Below, in pieces: positions 14,299-28,000 of a DNA stretch of 64,000 bases. The position numbers and the translations under genes are program-made. Position 1 is the first letter of the stretch, and each line of letters starts with the position of its first letter. Source of the DNA: Serilophus lunatus (Eukaryota > Chordata > Aves > Passeriformes > Eurylaimidae); assembly GCA_013399895.1 (NCBI GenBank), contig VXBA01000662.1:62001-126000 (forward strand). The letters are read 5' to 3'. The notes below the pieces were generated by a model, which saw nothing but the letters and a program-made list of their open reading frames with translations, searched no databases and had not been told where the DNA came from.

Positions 14299-15224
14299 AG
14301 TGACACAGGAAGAATTCAGAGACTCTGCATGCCACTGTAGGGAAAAACTTCGTGCAGCCAAAGCCCAACTAGAGTTGAAGCTGGACAGAAATGTGAGGGA
14401 CAATAAAAAGAGTTTTTTCAAATGTATTAATGGCAATAGGCAGTATAGAAATGTTATCAGCCCGTTATAGGATGAGGATAGTTACCTCACAAACAGGGAC
14501 AGAGACAATGTGTTTAACACTTTCTTTGCCACTGTCTTCAACACAGATGATAGACCAAGGGAGTCTCGGTGCCCTGAGCTGGAGGACCATGACTGCAAGA
14601 ACGATTAACTCCCAGTTAACCCTGAAATTGTGTGGGATCTGGTGCTGCAGTGGGATCCCTACAAATCTATGGGGCCTGATGGGATTCATCCTAGAATCCT
14701 CAAAGACCTGGCTGATATCACCACAAAACCTCCTTTGATTTTTGAGCAGTCTTGGGAACCCAGAGAGGTCCCAGCTGACTGGAAGCTGATGAACGTTGTC
14801 CCAACTTTCAAGGACAAAAAGGAGGAAACTACAGGCCTGTCAGTCTCACTTCAATGCCTGGTAAAATTAAGGTGATTACTCTGGGAAGCATTGAAAAACA
14901 CCTGAAAGACAATACAGTCACCAGTAACAGCCAGCGTCGCTTCATGAGAGTAAAGTCCTGCTTATCAAACCTGATTGCCCTTTATAACAGGGTAACCCAC
15001 CTGGTTGATCAAGGGAAGCTAGCTGATGTAATCTTTTTTGGATTTCAGTAAAGCTTTCGATACTGTCTCTCGGAAGATCCTTCTGGACAAAATGTCCAGC
15101 ACACCACTGGATAAACACATCACGTGGTGAGTGAGCATTTGGCTCACAGGGTGAGCACAGAGGCATTTAATAGTGACTGAAGTGACATCAGACTGGTGAC
15201 CTGTCACTAGTGGGGTTCCAAAGG

Positions 15225-15713
15225 GATCCATCTTAGCCCCTGTGGTCTTCAACATCTTCATAAATTACTCAGAGATAAGACTGGAAGGGATACTAAGCAA
15301 GGTTGCAGATGACACAAAACTTGGAAGAGATGTTGACACCCTTGAAGGAAGGGAGGCCCTGCAGAGAGAGCCCGACAAATGAGAGGACTGGGCAATCACC
15401 AACCATATGAAGTTCAACAAGGGATAGTGATGGACTTTGCACTCGGGATGGAGCAACCCTGGATGTACNGATCCATCTTAGCCCCTGTGGTCTTCAACAT
15501 CTTCATAAATTACTCAGAGATAAGACTGGAAGGGATACTAAGCAAGGTTGCAGATGACACAAAACTTGGAAGAGATGTTGACACCCTTGAAGGAAGGGAG
15601 GCCCTGCAGAGAGAGCCCGACAAATGAGAGGACTGGGCAATCACCAACCATATGAAGTTCAACAAGGGATAGTGATGGACTTTGCACTCGGGATGGAGCA
15701 ACCCTGGATGTAC
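15225..15713 (+). repeat. Exact 244-base duplication around one N (likely assembly artefact)
   Basis: Bases 15225-15468 recur as 15470-15713, separated by a single N at 15469. The duplicated segment contains the VADD box of the CR1 reverse transcriptase, so the box appears twice (15302 and 15547). The pattern is the same as at 14036. Confidence 0.85.
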
Positions 15714-17210
15714 ACACAGACTGGGAAATGAGATGCTGGAAAGCAATGCCATGGAAAGGGACCTGTGGGTCCTGTTTTGTGGCAAGTTGAATATGAGTCA
15801 GCAGTGCCCTGGCAGCCAGGAGGGCCAGCTGTGTCCTGGAGGGCATCAGGAAAAGCATCACCAGCTCATCAAGGGAGGTGATTGTCCCACTCTTCTCTGC
15901 ACTGGTGCAGCCTCATCTTGAATATTGTGTGCAGTTTTGAGCACTGCAATATAGGAAAGATATAAAGATATTAAACTATTACAATATGTCCAAAGGAGGA
16001 CAACAAAGATGGTGAAGGGCCTTGAGGAGAAGTTGTATGAGGAGTGGCTGAGGTTACTTCACCTGTTCAGCCTGGAGAAGAGGGGACAGAGGGGAGACCT
16101 CATTGCAGTTACAACATCCTTGTGAGGGGAAGAGGAGGGGCAGGCACTCTTTTCTGATCTCTTTTTTTTATCTCTTTTCTGTGGTGATCAGGGACAGGAC
16201 CTGAGTGAACAGCCTGAAGTTGTGTCAGGGGAAGTTTAGGTTGGTTATCAGAAAGAGGATCTTCACACAGAGGGTGGTTAGGTACTGGAACAGCCTCCCA
16301 GTGAAGTAGTAACAGCACCAAGCCTGACAGAGCTTAAGAAGCATTTGGACAATACTCTCAGACACTGTGCTGTGACTCTTGGGGATGGCCCTGTGCAGGA
16401 GTAAGAGTTGGATTTGATGATCCTTATTATTCTTATAATTCTGTGATTCTCTGTTGTTTCTATCACCATTCTCTTTCTCCATGTGTGTGGCAGAGTGTTT
16501 CCAGGAAGACCTCCAGAAAGAAAAGTGACCCTGTTAGCAATGTCCATTAGTATCAGAGGATTCAGCATATTGTCCAAACATAGCATTTCCAGTTACTTGT
16601 TTTGGATACTCTCTGCAATTAGGCTATCACCAAAATTTGTCAATGACCTCTCTTTAGCTGCCTGAAGTAAATAAAGCCCCCCAAAATACTTTTGCCTTCT
16701 GCAAATTTTCATCAGCATCTCTTGATCCTGATTAAGATAATCCTCAGGCTAGGTAAGAGGTTTTGGAAGATACTGTCAAAATACACAGGGATTATTTTAA
16801 GCAACATATCACCATTTCATAACTTGGTTGCAGTATCTGCCACGGAGAAAATAAGTTTCTTGAAGAATGCACTCCCACAAATTCTGTTTGCACGTTAGAA
16901 GCCACTCCAGGTAGGTGACTATCTTTCTGTTATTCCTTCATTACTGTTGTTGATATACAGAGTGGCTGCAGAAGGGAAGTGAAGTACAAAGTCCTAATAC
17001 TTTTTTTTTGTCTCCTCCAAAATACATGTAGTGTTTTATTCTAAATTCCCAGAGCAACAGGAACATAATAAATTTACATTCTGGCTTTGTCCTGGACCTT
17101 TTCAGCCATTTTCTGAAAATACTGATGAGTATGTTAGAAAACTAAATATGCTTGCAACATGTGACTGTGCAAAATCCTTTTATGGCTTGTCTCAATGTTT
17201 AATCATAGTA

Positions 17211-17290
17211 CATCACAGAATCAACTAGGTTTGAAAAGACCTCTGAGATCATCAAGTCCAACTTTTGACCTAAGATCAACTTGTCAAATG
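17211..17290 (-). mobile_element. CR1 3'-end fragment
   Basis: CATCACAGAATCAACTAGGT and GAAAAGACCTCTGAGATCAT, followed by AAGTCCAAC, are the reverse complement of a CR1 3' UTR. The start of the match closely parallels the element at 59021, so both probably belong to one CR1 subfamily. The copy is severely 5'-truncated. Confidence 0.75.
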
Positions 17291-20200
17291 GGCATGGCAG
17301 TAGTTGTACAGGTGCATCTGCAGGTGAAATTTACTCCTAAAGTGTTGGTGAAATAATTTTCACTCTGTCTAGATTTGCTTCTCCTTAAGAAGCATTCAGA
17401 CTCAACCAGGCAAAAACCAGCTTCATGGTGTGAGTTCTCACAGGTTTCCCCCTAACATGTTTCAACATCTCAAAAGCCAGTGATAAAGAGCTTTACTTAG
17501 GTCTAGCAACATAACGATCAAAGCTTTTAGGGATATAAGAAAACAAAAACAAAGCATTCCATAGCAACTTCAACCTAGGTTTGAAAAACACAAATGTCTA
17601 GCCATTTTGATATAGGGAAAAGTAAGAAGGACACCAAGGTGCATCCCTTAGTTAAGGGACACACCTTTCCTCTGCAAGTGGGAACACTCTGACCCATAAG
17701 AAAAACTATTGCTAAAAGAAGGGCAAAGGAGAAACTACCCCATTAACTACAGCATCACTTTGGAAACCCAGGTTTATCTGCTGTCCCAACAAGACAGTTG
17801 GGAACAAGTATTGCATGGCAGGCACGGGAGAGCAGCAAGAAAAGCAGACCTTCTCACCTGCTCTGAGTGGTACCAAGAGCACCAAGTCCAAACCTCTCCT
17901 CTTCCCCTCACACCACCTTCCTCAGACAAGGGTGCTCAGATCTTCACTTACCATGGGGGTGGCAAAGCTCAGCAGAAAAAGCAAAACCAACAGTTTCATG
18001 GGAAAAGACACGAACAGCCTTTAGCTAAAGAAGGACAAAAGAACTCCCAATAACTATAACACATAAATATACCTCAGTGTATTTACTGTGAATTGAAGAT
18101 GTCTTTTATTTTATTTCTCCTCCAAAGGCTCATAAGCAGAAATGAGAAAACTTCCTACAGGTTAGTTAAAGGCAGCATGTTCCTGTAACAAATGCAGGTG
18201 TTAGCCTTAGGGTAATCCTTTCTCTGAGCCTTGCAGCTGAACTGCAGGGGATGCTGTGGGGAAGATGACTCCTTCAGTTCACTGGAGAAGCCAAAGCAGA
18301 AAATACCACTGTTTAATCATGCTCTTTCCTATACATGACACACCTGTTTCCTCCTGTGACTAATCCCATTTTCTGTTGTGGAAATATCTGGTTATGAAGA
18401 CAGCGTGGGCACAGAGAGGCATCTAACAGCCTACACCACTTGCTGACAGTCCTTAAATATGGGTAATGGACAGACTGGTAAGAACAAACACACTACCATT
18501 CAGTGACAGCATGATTAAGTACAGTCTGCAAAACATAGCTTCTAACCCAAAGGCCAAAAAAATGAACAGAAGCTTTTCTAGACAAAGATGCCAGTGGCAG
18601 CTTTAGCAAGGGCTTAGTTACACATGCCTGGGGCATATCCCTACCAGCAGTGCCACTTGCAGGACCCTCCACCACCAAGGATGATCACAGGAACCCAGTA
18701 CCTCCTCAAGTCAAGCCATGTGGGCTCAGTTGCTGGTTCTCTTAAATCTTACTCTACAGAGGGTCTCATTTCAAGTCTGGAAAGTGAAGCAAAGCAAAGG
18801 CGTACTCATTTGCCTGCAAGCTGGCCACTGTCACAGGGATCCTGGGACTGAAACAGCTTCATGACAAATCACACCACTTTTTAGATTTCTGTAACAGATA
18901 GAGGGAAGAGGTATTTTGCAGGATTATTTATGGGTGAGATATTTAAGAACATCTGAAGCCTTTTAAATAAGGTCTCTGCAATCCCAGTTGACAGGGGCAC
19001 TCATTAGTCCTCATATGTACGTGCTCTGTGCCAAAAGTTGTAACTCAAATCCTACTTTACTTGTGACCCAAGTCAAGACACTTTATTCAATGTTCATGAA
19101 AGTACATGTGAACATTGCACACACAATGCAACACAGAGTAAAAAAAGTTATACTCCAACTTGCTCTGCCTAATGAATGTGTGTATAAAATGTTCTCTGAC
19201 CAGACAGTAAGGATGATAAAAAAAACCTCACTTAACATGCCAACAAAAAATGACAGTCACAAAAGAAACACCAAGAATTTTGCCTTTGGTTTCTTTTAGC
19301 ATTGTTAAAATGTGCTTGTGCTGGTCTTAAAATATTTTTTCTGATCTCCAATTACTGTCTGGAGGCATCTTTCTGAAGAGAGTTCTTTCCTTCCCGTCTC
19401 CAGTAATACTCTATGTTAAAAATAGTGGGGTTTTAAATATGAAAACTGAATATAAGATTTAGTTCATGCGTACAGAATTGCAAGAAATTTCTTCCTTCTC
19501 TTAATGACAGTAAGTTCGTTATGAGGCAGGTGTGCATGTCCATAAGTTTCCACAAAGATTTCTCCTTACTGGCACTGCAGTGCTGAAGCGTGCCCTGAAT
19601 TAATAAACTCCTGATGGAATGTTTGTAACCATTCTTGAGGGGATCAGTGATGGGAAGTGATTGCTCCCAGTTCAAGTTCTGGAAGAAACATCAACACCTG
19701 GAAACCATCTCAGGAGTTCTTTTTGCCAAAGCCTGTGGGAAGTCTCCTTAATAGACAACAGGGATGCAGCCACCATCTTCCCAGGTGGAGAGAGGAACAG
19801 CTCAGTGAAGTGTGTATTGCTGCTTCTAGTCATTCCAAAACTGTCTCGAAGGACTGCTAAGGAGCCCCAGGTAGTAGTTTAACCCTCCTTGATTTACAAG
19901 ACAACACCTTCACTTCTCCAACAGGTCTCACTTCTGCCGTAAGTTGCAATTTGCTTTTAATCGAAGCCAGAGGGAGGACCTGTAGCAACCTGGAATCATC
20001 AACAGGTCAAAAGCATGTATTAAGTCGAGACTTTATGTAGAGACTCGTATTCGTGCTCTTCCCGTGTTTCTTTGCAGAGCTGCTGAAATTTGAGGCTGCA
20101 GCATTTAGGTATAAGCCTCCAGCAGATGTGTCACCGTGAGCTTTGTACTTGTACAGGCCCTCACCAGGGGATTTTCTACCATTGTAACCTTCATCTGAAC

Positions 20201-23200
20201 ATAGCTGTATGAGTCCAGCTGTGAAAAAATGCAGAGTGTTCCAGCAAAACAACAGGTTTCATAGCTTCAAATACTGCTTTTATGCTTTTTCTATGAATTT
20301 GGGGTTTTTTTAATGTGAATCCAGAGAAAACATAAAACACCGTGCTTTACCATTTCCTTCTATTTCTTTTCGACTTTCAGGTAAAGCTACTTATCGCATC
20401 TAGTTTTAATTAGATTATAAACTCTCCTAGACAAAGATTGATCTTTTGCAACAGGAGAGTACCAATTCAGATCAAGGCTTCCAGATGTCACCATAAACCA
20501 AACAAAACAGTATGTTTATAAATGTCAATGCTTGGAGTAGCTTTTAAGGGGTAAAAGGTTAGTTGTGTGTGCACTTTCTTTGCATATTTAGCCAAGAAAA
20601 CTGCACTTCCAGTTTTAAGCCCCGTGAAAGTGATGGTATTCCCTGAGAACTGCTTGAAGACTCAGGAGTGGCAAGATACACATTCATAATTTTACATCCA
20701 TCAATTGACATTTTAGCTAATTAGCACACCTACAACCAACATAAATGAAAGATATTAGAGCATATATCAACGTTTAATAAGATTTTGGAATCAAACTGTT
20801 TGGAAATGTAGCTTCCAAGTTCATATTTAACAAACTATAATGTTTCCAAGGGGGAACAATATTTTCTGCTCTAATTCTATTATGTGAAAATATGTTTTGT
20901 CTGCCAGTAAAGCATATGGGACAGTTTTTCTGTTATTAATAACTGAAGTCATGCAGTACAAATTTTCACATTTAGTATTCTAAAACTGAGCCCTTTTTGG
21001 TAAAAAAACTTAGCCAAAAATAATCCTAAACAGAAGTGAAAACAATTGCTTTCCCATCATCTTCTCTAAGGGTGAACTTCTATACAGTATTTTTAAATAG
21101 TCATTGAAAGACAATGAAAATAGTCAATAAAGTTTCTTAGACCAGATCTTTCACTGAAGTCAGTCAGTAACAACTCTGTAAGAGGAGGGGCTGCAGAAAG
21201 AGGCTCTCAGGAAGATGTATGGTTATGCCTCTCGAGCTAAACAGAACAAAGCAGTGCTCTCATTCGGTTCAGCCTAAATGCTTCATCAGCCTGTGAGTGC
21301 GTCAGTTCCTCCAAAATGGTATTCACGTGCATGGTTTTTCAAGTTGTATGCATTCCACTCAAATTTTAACAAGTCTTTTCAGAGTACATAGGTTTAAGTG
21401 TCAGCATAAGCTCTTGTGGAATTCAAATCTGAGTCAGAAGCAAGCAGGTTTCAAAGACAAAAAGCAGCTCTCTAAGCTAGCATCAGAGCAGGACTGGTAC
21501 GTCTACACAAACTGGAAAAAGACATCAGACATTTATTAGGAATAAAGGTATCTCACTTTAAAATATTAAAAAAATCCCAACCTTTACTGTTCCATAAACC
21601 TTAAAAAGTAGTTTTGTCTTAAAGAACATTTTTACAAACATGAAATCCAAATAAATACACCTTTCTAGCCTTATAATATTTTTCATATCACATTTCCTAA
21701 TACTGCAAATGCCATAACAGTGAAGAAATTACAGGAAAAACTTGCTGCATAATTGTTTCACTGTTGCCAAACTGCCTCTTACCACACTAACTCTGTAGAG
21801 TTTACTTCAACAACAGATAAGCTCTGAAATAAACCAACTGCTACAGCAGAAAAAAAAAAAAGAGCTCAAAGCTACTGCCGAACACTCAAAGTATGGAAAT
21901 GAATTAACTAGCAAATTCCAATCCTGTTCTTAGCCCTCACAACTCAGCAGGCAAAGAAATGGCACTTCATTTTGCATGACAACACACAATTCTGTGATGT
22001 TCAGCTTGAACCTACTTAATACAGCATGGGAGATGCAGATCACTGACAGTGATGTAGAAAAGGGAGCCTTAACAGAAGAGATGGATCTCAACTGCCAAAG
22101 AAAAAGTGACTTTCACTTTTGAGAGCTAACCTGAAAGATAGTTCAATCGAGAAATCACTCCCAACTTGCAAAGCAACACGCTGCTCAACAAGTGAAAGGG
22201 AGGGACAGGGCCATCTCTGATCCAACTGTGTTAGGAAACTGGGCAACAGGCATGGAGGAAAGATGTGGGGATGTCTCCACAATGACTACTTACACATCAT
22301 TCTCTTTCATGGGCACTCTGACCCCAGACCAGAGGGTGGGTGCCATCACATTCCTGCCTTGACGTTCCTATCAGGGATCCTTGCAATGCTCTGGCTTCCC
22401 AGCTGCACAAGCACATTTGATGGCAACCCAACTCACCCCACTCCACTCATTTCTCCCCTGGCTCTGGACAGGCAGGACCCCCAGCAGTGCTGCTGCCCTC
22501 CGGGCCTGCTGCTCCTCTGCCACAGGCGACCTCTGACACACCCTCTGCTGAGGATCTCCAGAAATAAATTAAAGCAGAAGAATATCCTTCAGGCTCCCTG
22601 TCATTCCTCTCCAGGACATAGAGCTCCCTGTGAGCTTGCATAAAATCTACTCTATTCAAATTTCATTTCCCAGTGCTTCTTCCTTCCATGCCAGAGCTGC
22701 CTTCACTCCACACACTCTGCAAGAAGCCAGAGCATGGTGGCCATTTATTAAAAGAGAATGGCAGCATCTTGCACTTCATTTTGCAAGACCACGCAGTTAA
22801 TTTAATTCAGCATTGGGGACAACCAGCTGAGCATTTTTACAAAAGAATCACAGAAAATGCAAAATAATTTTATCACTTGTTTCTTTATCCAGCAAACCCT
22901 TTGGTTTGGCATCCAACTTTCCAGCTGCTGCTCTGAGAGTTTGCACTGAAAAAAATTAACCTTATTTCTCAGGGTCATAAAGTTGTCATAAGTAATTATT
23001 TGCCCCGCCTGGACTTGACAAAATGATGACGAAAGAGCTGACAGGCCCTCCAAGTTAACAAGGCTGGGCTTGACTCTCAACCAACCGACTCCCTGAGCAT
23101 CCTCTGGTCCAGGAGCCATCTGAAACCTGCTCTTACAAAACTTGAAACATCATTTGGAGAAAAGGCAGCCCTGCATTTATTGACCTCACATAAATGAAGC

Positions 23201-24984
23201 AAACAGGGCTGTAACAACCCTGGAGCCTCTGGCAGCCTTCATTTGTCCTGCGCTCCTACAAAGAAAGGAACTGCCATAAAGAAAAATGAAGACAAAGCAG
23301 CAGATGGAATATATTCATGATTTTGTGAACAAGTTAACAAACAAACAACTTTGTTAGAGAGCAAGCGGAGAAAGGATTCATCTTTGGACTTTTCCCCCCC
23401 TGAAACAATCAGCAGAAATCTGTCTGCTGAAAGGGAATATGAATGGGAAAAAATCCAGCTCATGAGCCAAGGGTTGGTTGCAAATGCCTGGGGATTTTTG
23501 TCAGCTGGCCAAATAGGCCATTTTGGCTTGTTTTCATTCTTCCTTCTTCCCACTACCTGCAATCAAAACGTTTTATTTCAGTAGAGGACAAATCTTGGCA
23601 CATCGGAAGTGAACGACAGCAGCAGGTGAACAAGTGTGCACTCCTCTCCAGCATGACAGCTAGGGTGTGTGCCCTGATATTTTAGTCTGGGGCTCTGATT
23701 TAACTACCTGTAGTTGGACAAAAGTTATTCAGGTAGCATTCCCTCAAGGCAGAGCATGCTTCAGCTATCATAAAGGGGCCCTGGCATGACTGACCCTTGT
23801 CTCAAGTGCTTTTCCGTCTTATTCTCAGATCATTTTAGGAGAAGCTGTAGGTACATTGCTGTGTCTGCTTGTGGCCGAGCCTGCGAGAACCTGCTGAAGT
23901 GAGCCCCCTCTGCAGCAGCAGGTGCTGCCTGGGGGTCTGCCCAGGGCTCCATGCAACAGCTTTTACCAAGGGAGCCCCTGCCAGGGTTGTGAGCCGGCAT
24001 CGTTCCTCAGGGACTTGATAAATAAAGGAAAAACAGACGAAAGAAGGGAAAAGCAGCTGTTTGGAAACGAACTGTAAAAACATCTGTAGCGCACCACCGA
24101 CTGCTTCTGGCTGTGGATGCAAAGAGTTTTAAAGGGCCATGAAGTTACAGCAGAGGACCAGGCAGCCCAACTAAATGAACATCAGCACTGAAGAGAACCC
24201 CCAAACAAATAAAACCAGAGGAAAATGGAGTTGTGCTGCTATCTGCTTTTGAGGCCAGGCAACAGAAGGAAAGAGGAGTTCAAGTGTAAATAAGGAAAAG
24301 TTCTTAACACTGTACTACACCTCCAACAGCCCCTCACAGGTGGTGATCTTTTTGGTGAGTGGCATCAAGGAGAGTTTTAAAGAGAGCATTGCAACATTTT
24401 AATTTACTTGTGGAAGGCTGGCGGCTGCACTACTGGAAGTGGTTAGTTCACACACAGATGAACTCCATCGCTGCCTGTACTTGACTAGCTGACAACATAC
24501 CAAAGAAACATTAAAATCAATCTATTTGGCTTCAGTGCATGTCATTCCAACACAATTTTATCCATTTGCTTCAGACTTAGCAGGAGGGGGAGAAAAAAAA
24601 TAAGAAGGTTTAAGGGTCTAAGTAGCTCAATTTATTTTTCAGTAACTAAGTTACCAGAGACTTGTAGGGAGATTGTATTTATTTTCTGAAGGAGGCTCCA
24701 AGTTGGCAGAGAGGTCTTTGGAAGTACATATTTCTTCACGTTCTCTTGATCTCAGTGTGTGGAGATTCACTTAACAGCTGTTTTATGTGCAAATATTTTT
24801 TCAGGCATGTCCTCCCCAACCATAAACAGATTTTTAAAGGAAACCCTCTTAAAAGAAGTTAAGCGACAACAAATCTCTGAGCCTGTTCTCATTCAGATCT
24901 GAGGGTGAGATTTGAGCAAAGCCCAGAGGGTCTTCACACCATAGAAGGTTGAGGGGATTTGGGATATTTTTGTTGTTGTTGCTA

Positions 24985-25039
24985 TGGGGTTTTTTACTCC
25001 CTTCCCCCCCTCCTCCCTGCCTTTTTTTTTTTTTTTTTA
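24985..25039 (+). repeat. Pyrimidine tract ending in a T18 run
   Basis: C/T-rich sequence (CCCTTCCCCCCCTCCTCCC) is followed by about 18 consecutive T. It is simple sequence; the strand choice is arbitrary. Confidence 0.85.
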
Positions 25040-28000
25040 ATGTATCAATACTGTAGTGGTCCCTCCAACAGAAAAAAAACAATGCCCTGCCTTCTGCATA
25101 GTTGTACTTCCTTCTTTATTTTACATATAGATGCATTCATATGCATACACATGTGCAATATCTATATTAGGTCTACCTACATTTAATTTTAAAATTACAA
25201 GAACAAGAGTTTCTGGCAATGCAGAAAGCAAGAGAGATAGTCATCTTACAAGAGCTGCAATGAAATCATGTAACCATTTGGCTGCCACACAAACTAGGCA
25301 CATCAGCAGATCCATATATATGTGTGCAGGCAGAGATGGAGAATTCTGAAATAGCAAGGCAGACACTTCCTACCCTCTTCTGGGGCACAATTGAATAGAG
25401 AGTACTTTGAGTTACTGTTTATGAACACATCTCAGAGCCTACAAAAAACTACTTACAGGTTCTACATCATACTACAAAATCACTTCTCTGAGTTTCAGGT
25501 TCATTAGAACAAGACAGGATCCATAGAGTGCTCTTCAAAACAAATATGTAACTTGTGGCTCTAATGATGAACTGGCAAGAATTTTTGCAAGAAACAAAAC
25601 ATGCAAAACTGTTTTTAAGCTCCCAAAGTGGGGGAAAGAAACCAGAAAGCAAACAGCAGGAAAAAAAAATAGAAGAGGAAAGACGAGCCATATTTTGAAA
25701 GGAATAACAGCACCAGAAGCCACACCTCCGAAGCCATCCTAGCTCTGAGAGAGGATTCCCACAACCTACACTCTTTGGTGGCAAAGACAATTTAGAAGTT
25801 GCTATCTGCCTTTCTGCTTTCATGATGCCATTCTAGATATCACATTCTCAATGGCTGTTTCTGGCCCTTTGTTGTGCTGAGTGAAGCATGTGTGAAATAA
25901 AGCTTTGCAGGAGATCTGCAAAATGATCTAGCTAATAAAACAGAAGGTTAAAAAACAGTATTAATGATGATGTTGTGGGTTTCCAGTATTGTGAATCCAG
26001 TTTTCAAACTCCTACTACCAAATCAAAAATGTGTGATAAAGAACCAAGATACAGTAAAAATTTCCACTGATGGTTTATGCTTGCTCCACTCCTTGCTACC
26101 TATTCAACTTTGTACTAGCAGGCTACTGGTCAAGTCATCTATCAGTCTGTGCCTCCCACAGGCAATACATGGCCAACATAAAAGCACTGAGGTAGAATTA
26201 AATCCCGTGTCATCTGTTGACAGCTGATCCAGATCACATCCATGCTGCAGAGTGATCTGGTCTGAGACAAGGACCTGGTGCCAGACCACAGATCCACAGC
26301 TGAGTCATTGCCTCACATGAATGAGTAAGCAGGACAGTTGACAAAGCCTTGATGAAATCTCCTTCCTGCATTTAACAGTACCATTACCTCTTCTGTCCCA
26401 AGTTGTCAGCCAGTAATTAGGATCTTGCAGGTTTTTTCCATTAGGAGATGAAATTGGAGCCAGGTATAGAGCTGGCAGAAAAACAGGATTTCCAGTTGTC
26501 AGTAAATTTTCATTTCTTTTGAGTATGGTTTTGAGCTAAATTGGATGTACTTTTTCTGCAGCTGCTGATCATGGTTAAGATCCTCCAGCAATACTAGGCT
26601 GGAATTGGGAACCCCAACACTTGCAGCACCTCCTGCCACAGGGTAGGGCTGTCTCATGCGACAGATTTCTCCTGGACTCTATATTCAGCAGCAGCTCAGC
26701 AGCCCAAGATATTTCAAGTAAAACAATCTAGAGTCAGCTACTGCCAAGTCCTTCTCGCTCCTGACAAGCATTTTCTCAAGCTAATACACCTGATTCAAAG
26801 AGAATTTATCAGTATTCAAAGTCCTGCTGTCCTGAATAGAGCAGAGGGCTCTCCTGAATTCTCTAAAGTACCTTTCACATCCCCCAAATTGGAAACCAAA
26901 CTTATATTGTCTATGTTCTGAATATGCAGAAGTAATATACAATGAAAACCAAACTCAGAGTCTGAGATAAACTGTCAGAAATATCTAGAAGTACATACAG
27001 AAGAAGTGAATCTTCCACCTTGGAATCCTGTCAGCCCAGTGAGTAAAAAGGAATGATATGTTGCAGACAGCTCCAAAGTAAACTAGAGTGAGTGCAATTC
27101 ATATCGTACTTGCCCTTCTTGACAGTTGCTATGAAAGATGCCTTTCCAAATTTCTGCTTATGAAAGGAAGAAAAACAACAAAAAACTCTTGAACTAATGC
27201 TCAGTTCCCCTGTCTGCTCTGTATCCATGGGTCACTTATGTCTGAGGGTATCATTACAGTTTGTGCTGGCACTCACTTTCTGAGTCATTTCAGGACTTTC
27301 TAAGTCAGTTGTAAGATCTCCCGCCGGCCTTGAACCAGAACTTGGCATAAAAGCTCCCCTGAACTGGATACTTCTACGCAAAACAAAACAAAACCTTGAA
27401 ACAGCTGTTTGCGCTTTTTCTTTTTTTTTCTAATTGTAGGCATTTCCAAACCAAGCAATCTTGCATCAAAAGGTTACCCCTTGTTTGTGCTCTCATGACT
27501 TAAAGCCCATATCGAAAATGGGTTTACTTCTATTATAAGCCTATAGTTTACCATCTGGGTATCTGCTCAAGGACCTTTAACGAACAGGTCTAGAACTGAA
27601 ACAGCAGTTAATGGTACCTACTATTTCTCATAAAGAGTAACACAACTTGTGTGGTGCACAATCTGTCCAGCAGACCAACAGGAAGGAGTTTCCTGCAGCC
27701 ACAGTGCAGTTGATGACCTTGTAACATCAATATTGCACTTCATCTCATTTCCAAATTGAGGAGTTTTATAATAAGCTTATATTTGTTTTCACATATTCCA
27801 GTTTATCGAGTCAGCCACTAAACTAAACACAACTCCTTTTGGTATTAAATGGTGCATATAAAGGTATCTTTCTAGGCTTCTACAGGAAAACTCAGAAGAA
27901 AAAAAAAAAAACAACTCAAAGGAAAGAACAAAAATATTAACTAACTTGCTCTTTTCAGCCAAGATGACAACCTGAGGAGTTTGATCTTTTTTGCTCATTT

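Larger units (their letters stand above)
13560..16453 (+). mobile_element. CR1 LINE, long 5'-truncated and frame-broken copy
   Basis: The plus strand encodes the remains of CR1 ORF2, the endonuclease/reverse transcriptase of a non-LTR retrotransposon. In order: the endonuclease C-terminus (AKRFLKNLDDNFMEQVL, TLLDLLLVNR, GHSDHKVIKFKI), the linker, the RT domain (KSMGPDGIHPRILKDLAD, REVPADWK, then the SKAFDT region), a VADD box at 15302-15313 where active CR1 has FADD, LEYCVQF-like sequence, and the 3' UTR. It ends in two octamers, ATTCTGTG and ATTCTCTG, at 16438-16453. Many frameshifts and stops split the frame, so it is dead. Two internal exact duplications next to single Ns are assembly artefacts, so the true element is about 0.5 kb shorter. 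It is antisense to BMP6. Confidence 0.92.

Noticed and set aside
13858..14340. 160-codon frame containing an internal N
   Set aside because: It is part of the CR1 element and its length is inflated by the false duplication at 14036.
15510..15785. Minus-strand frame duplicated from 15265-15456
   Set aside because: It is an antisense shadow of the CR1 reverse transcriptase, doubled by the assembly artefact at 15469.
22263..22643. 126-codon plus-strand open frame in a GC-richer intron patch
   Set aside because: The product is Pro/Leu/Cys-rich without motif, and a second open frame overlaps it on the minus strand.
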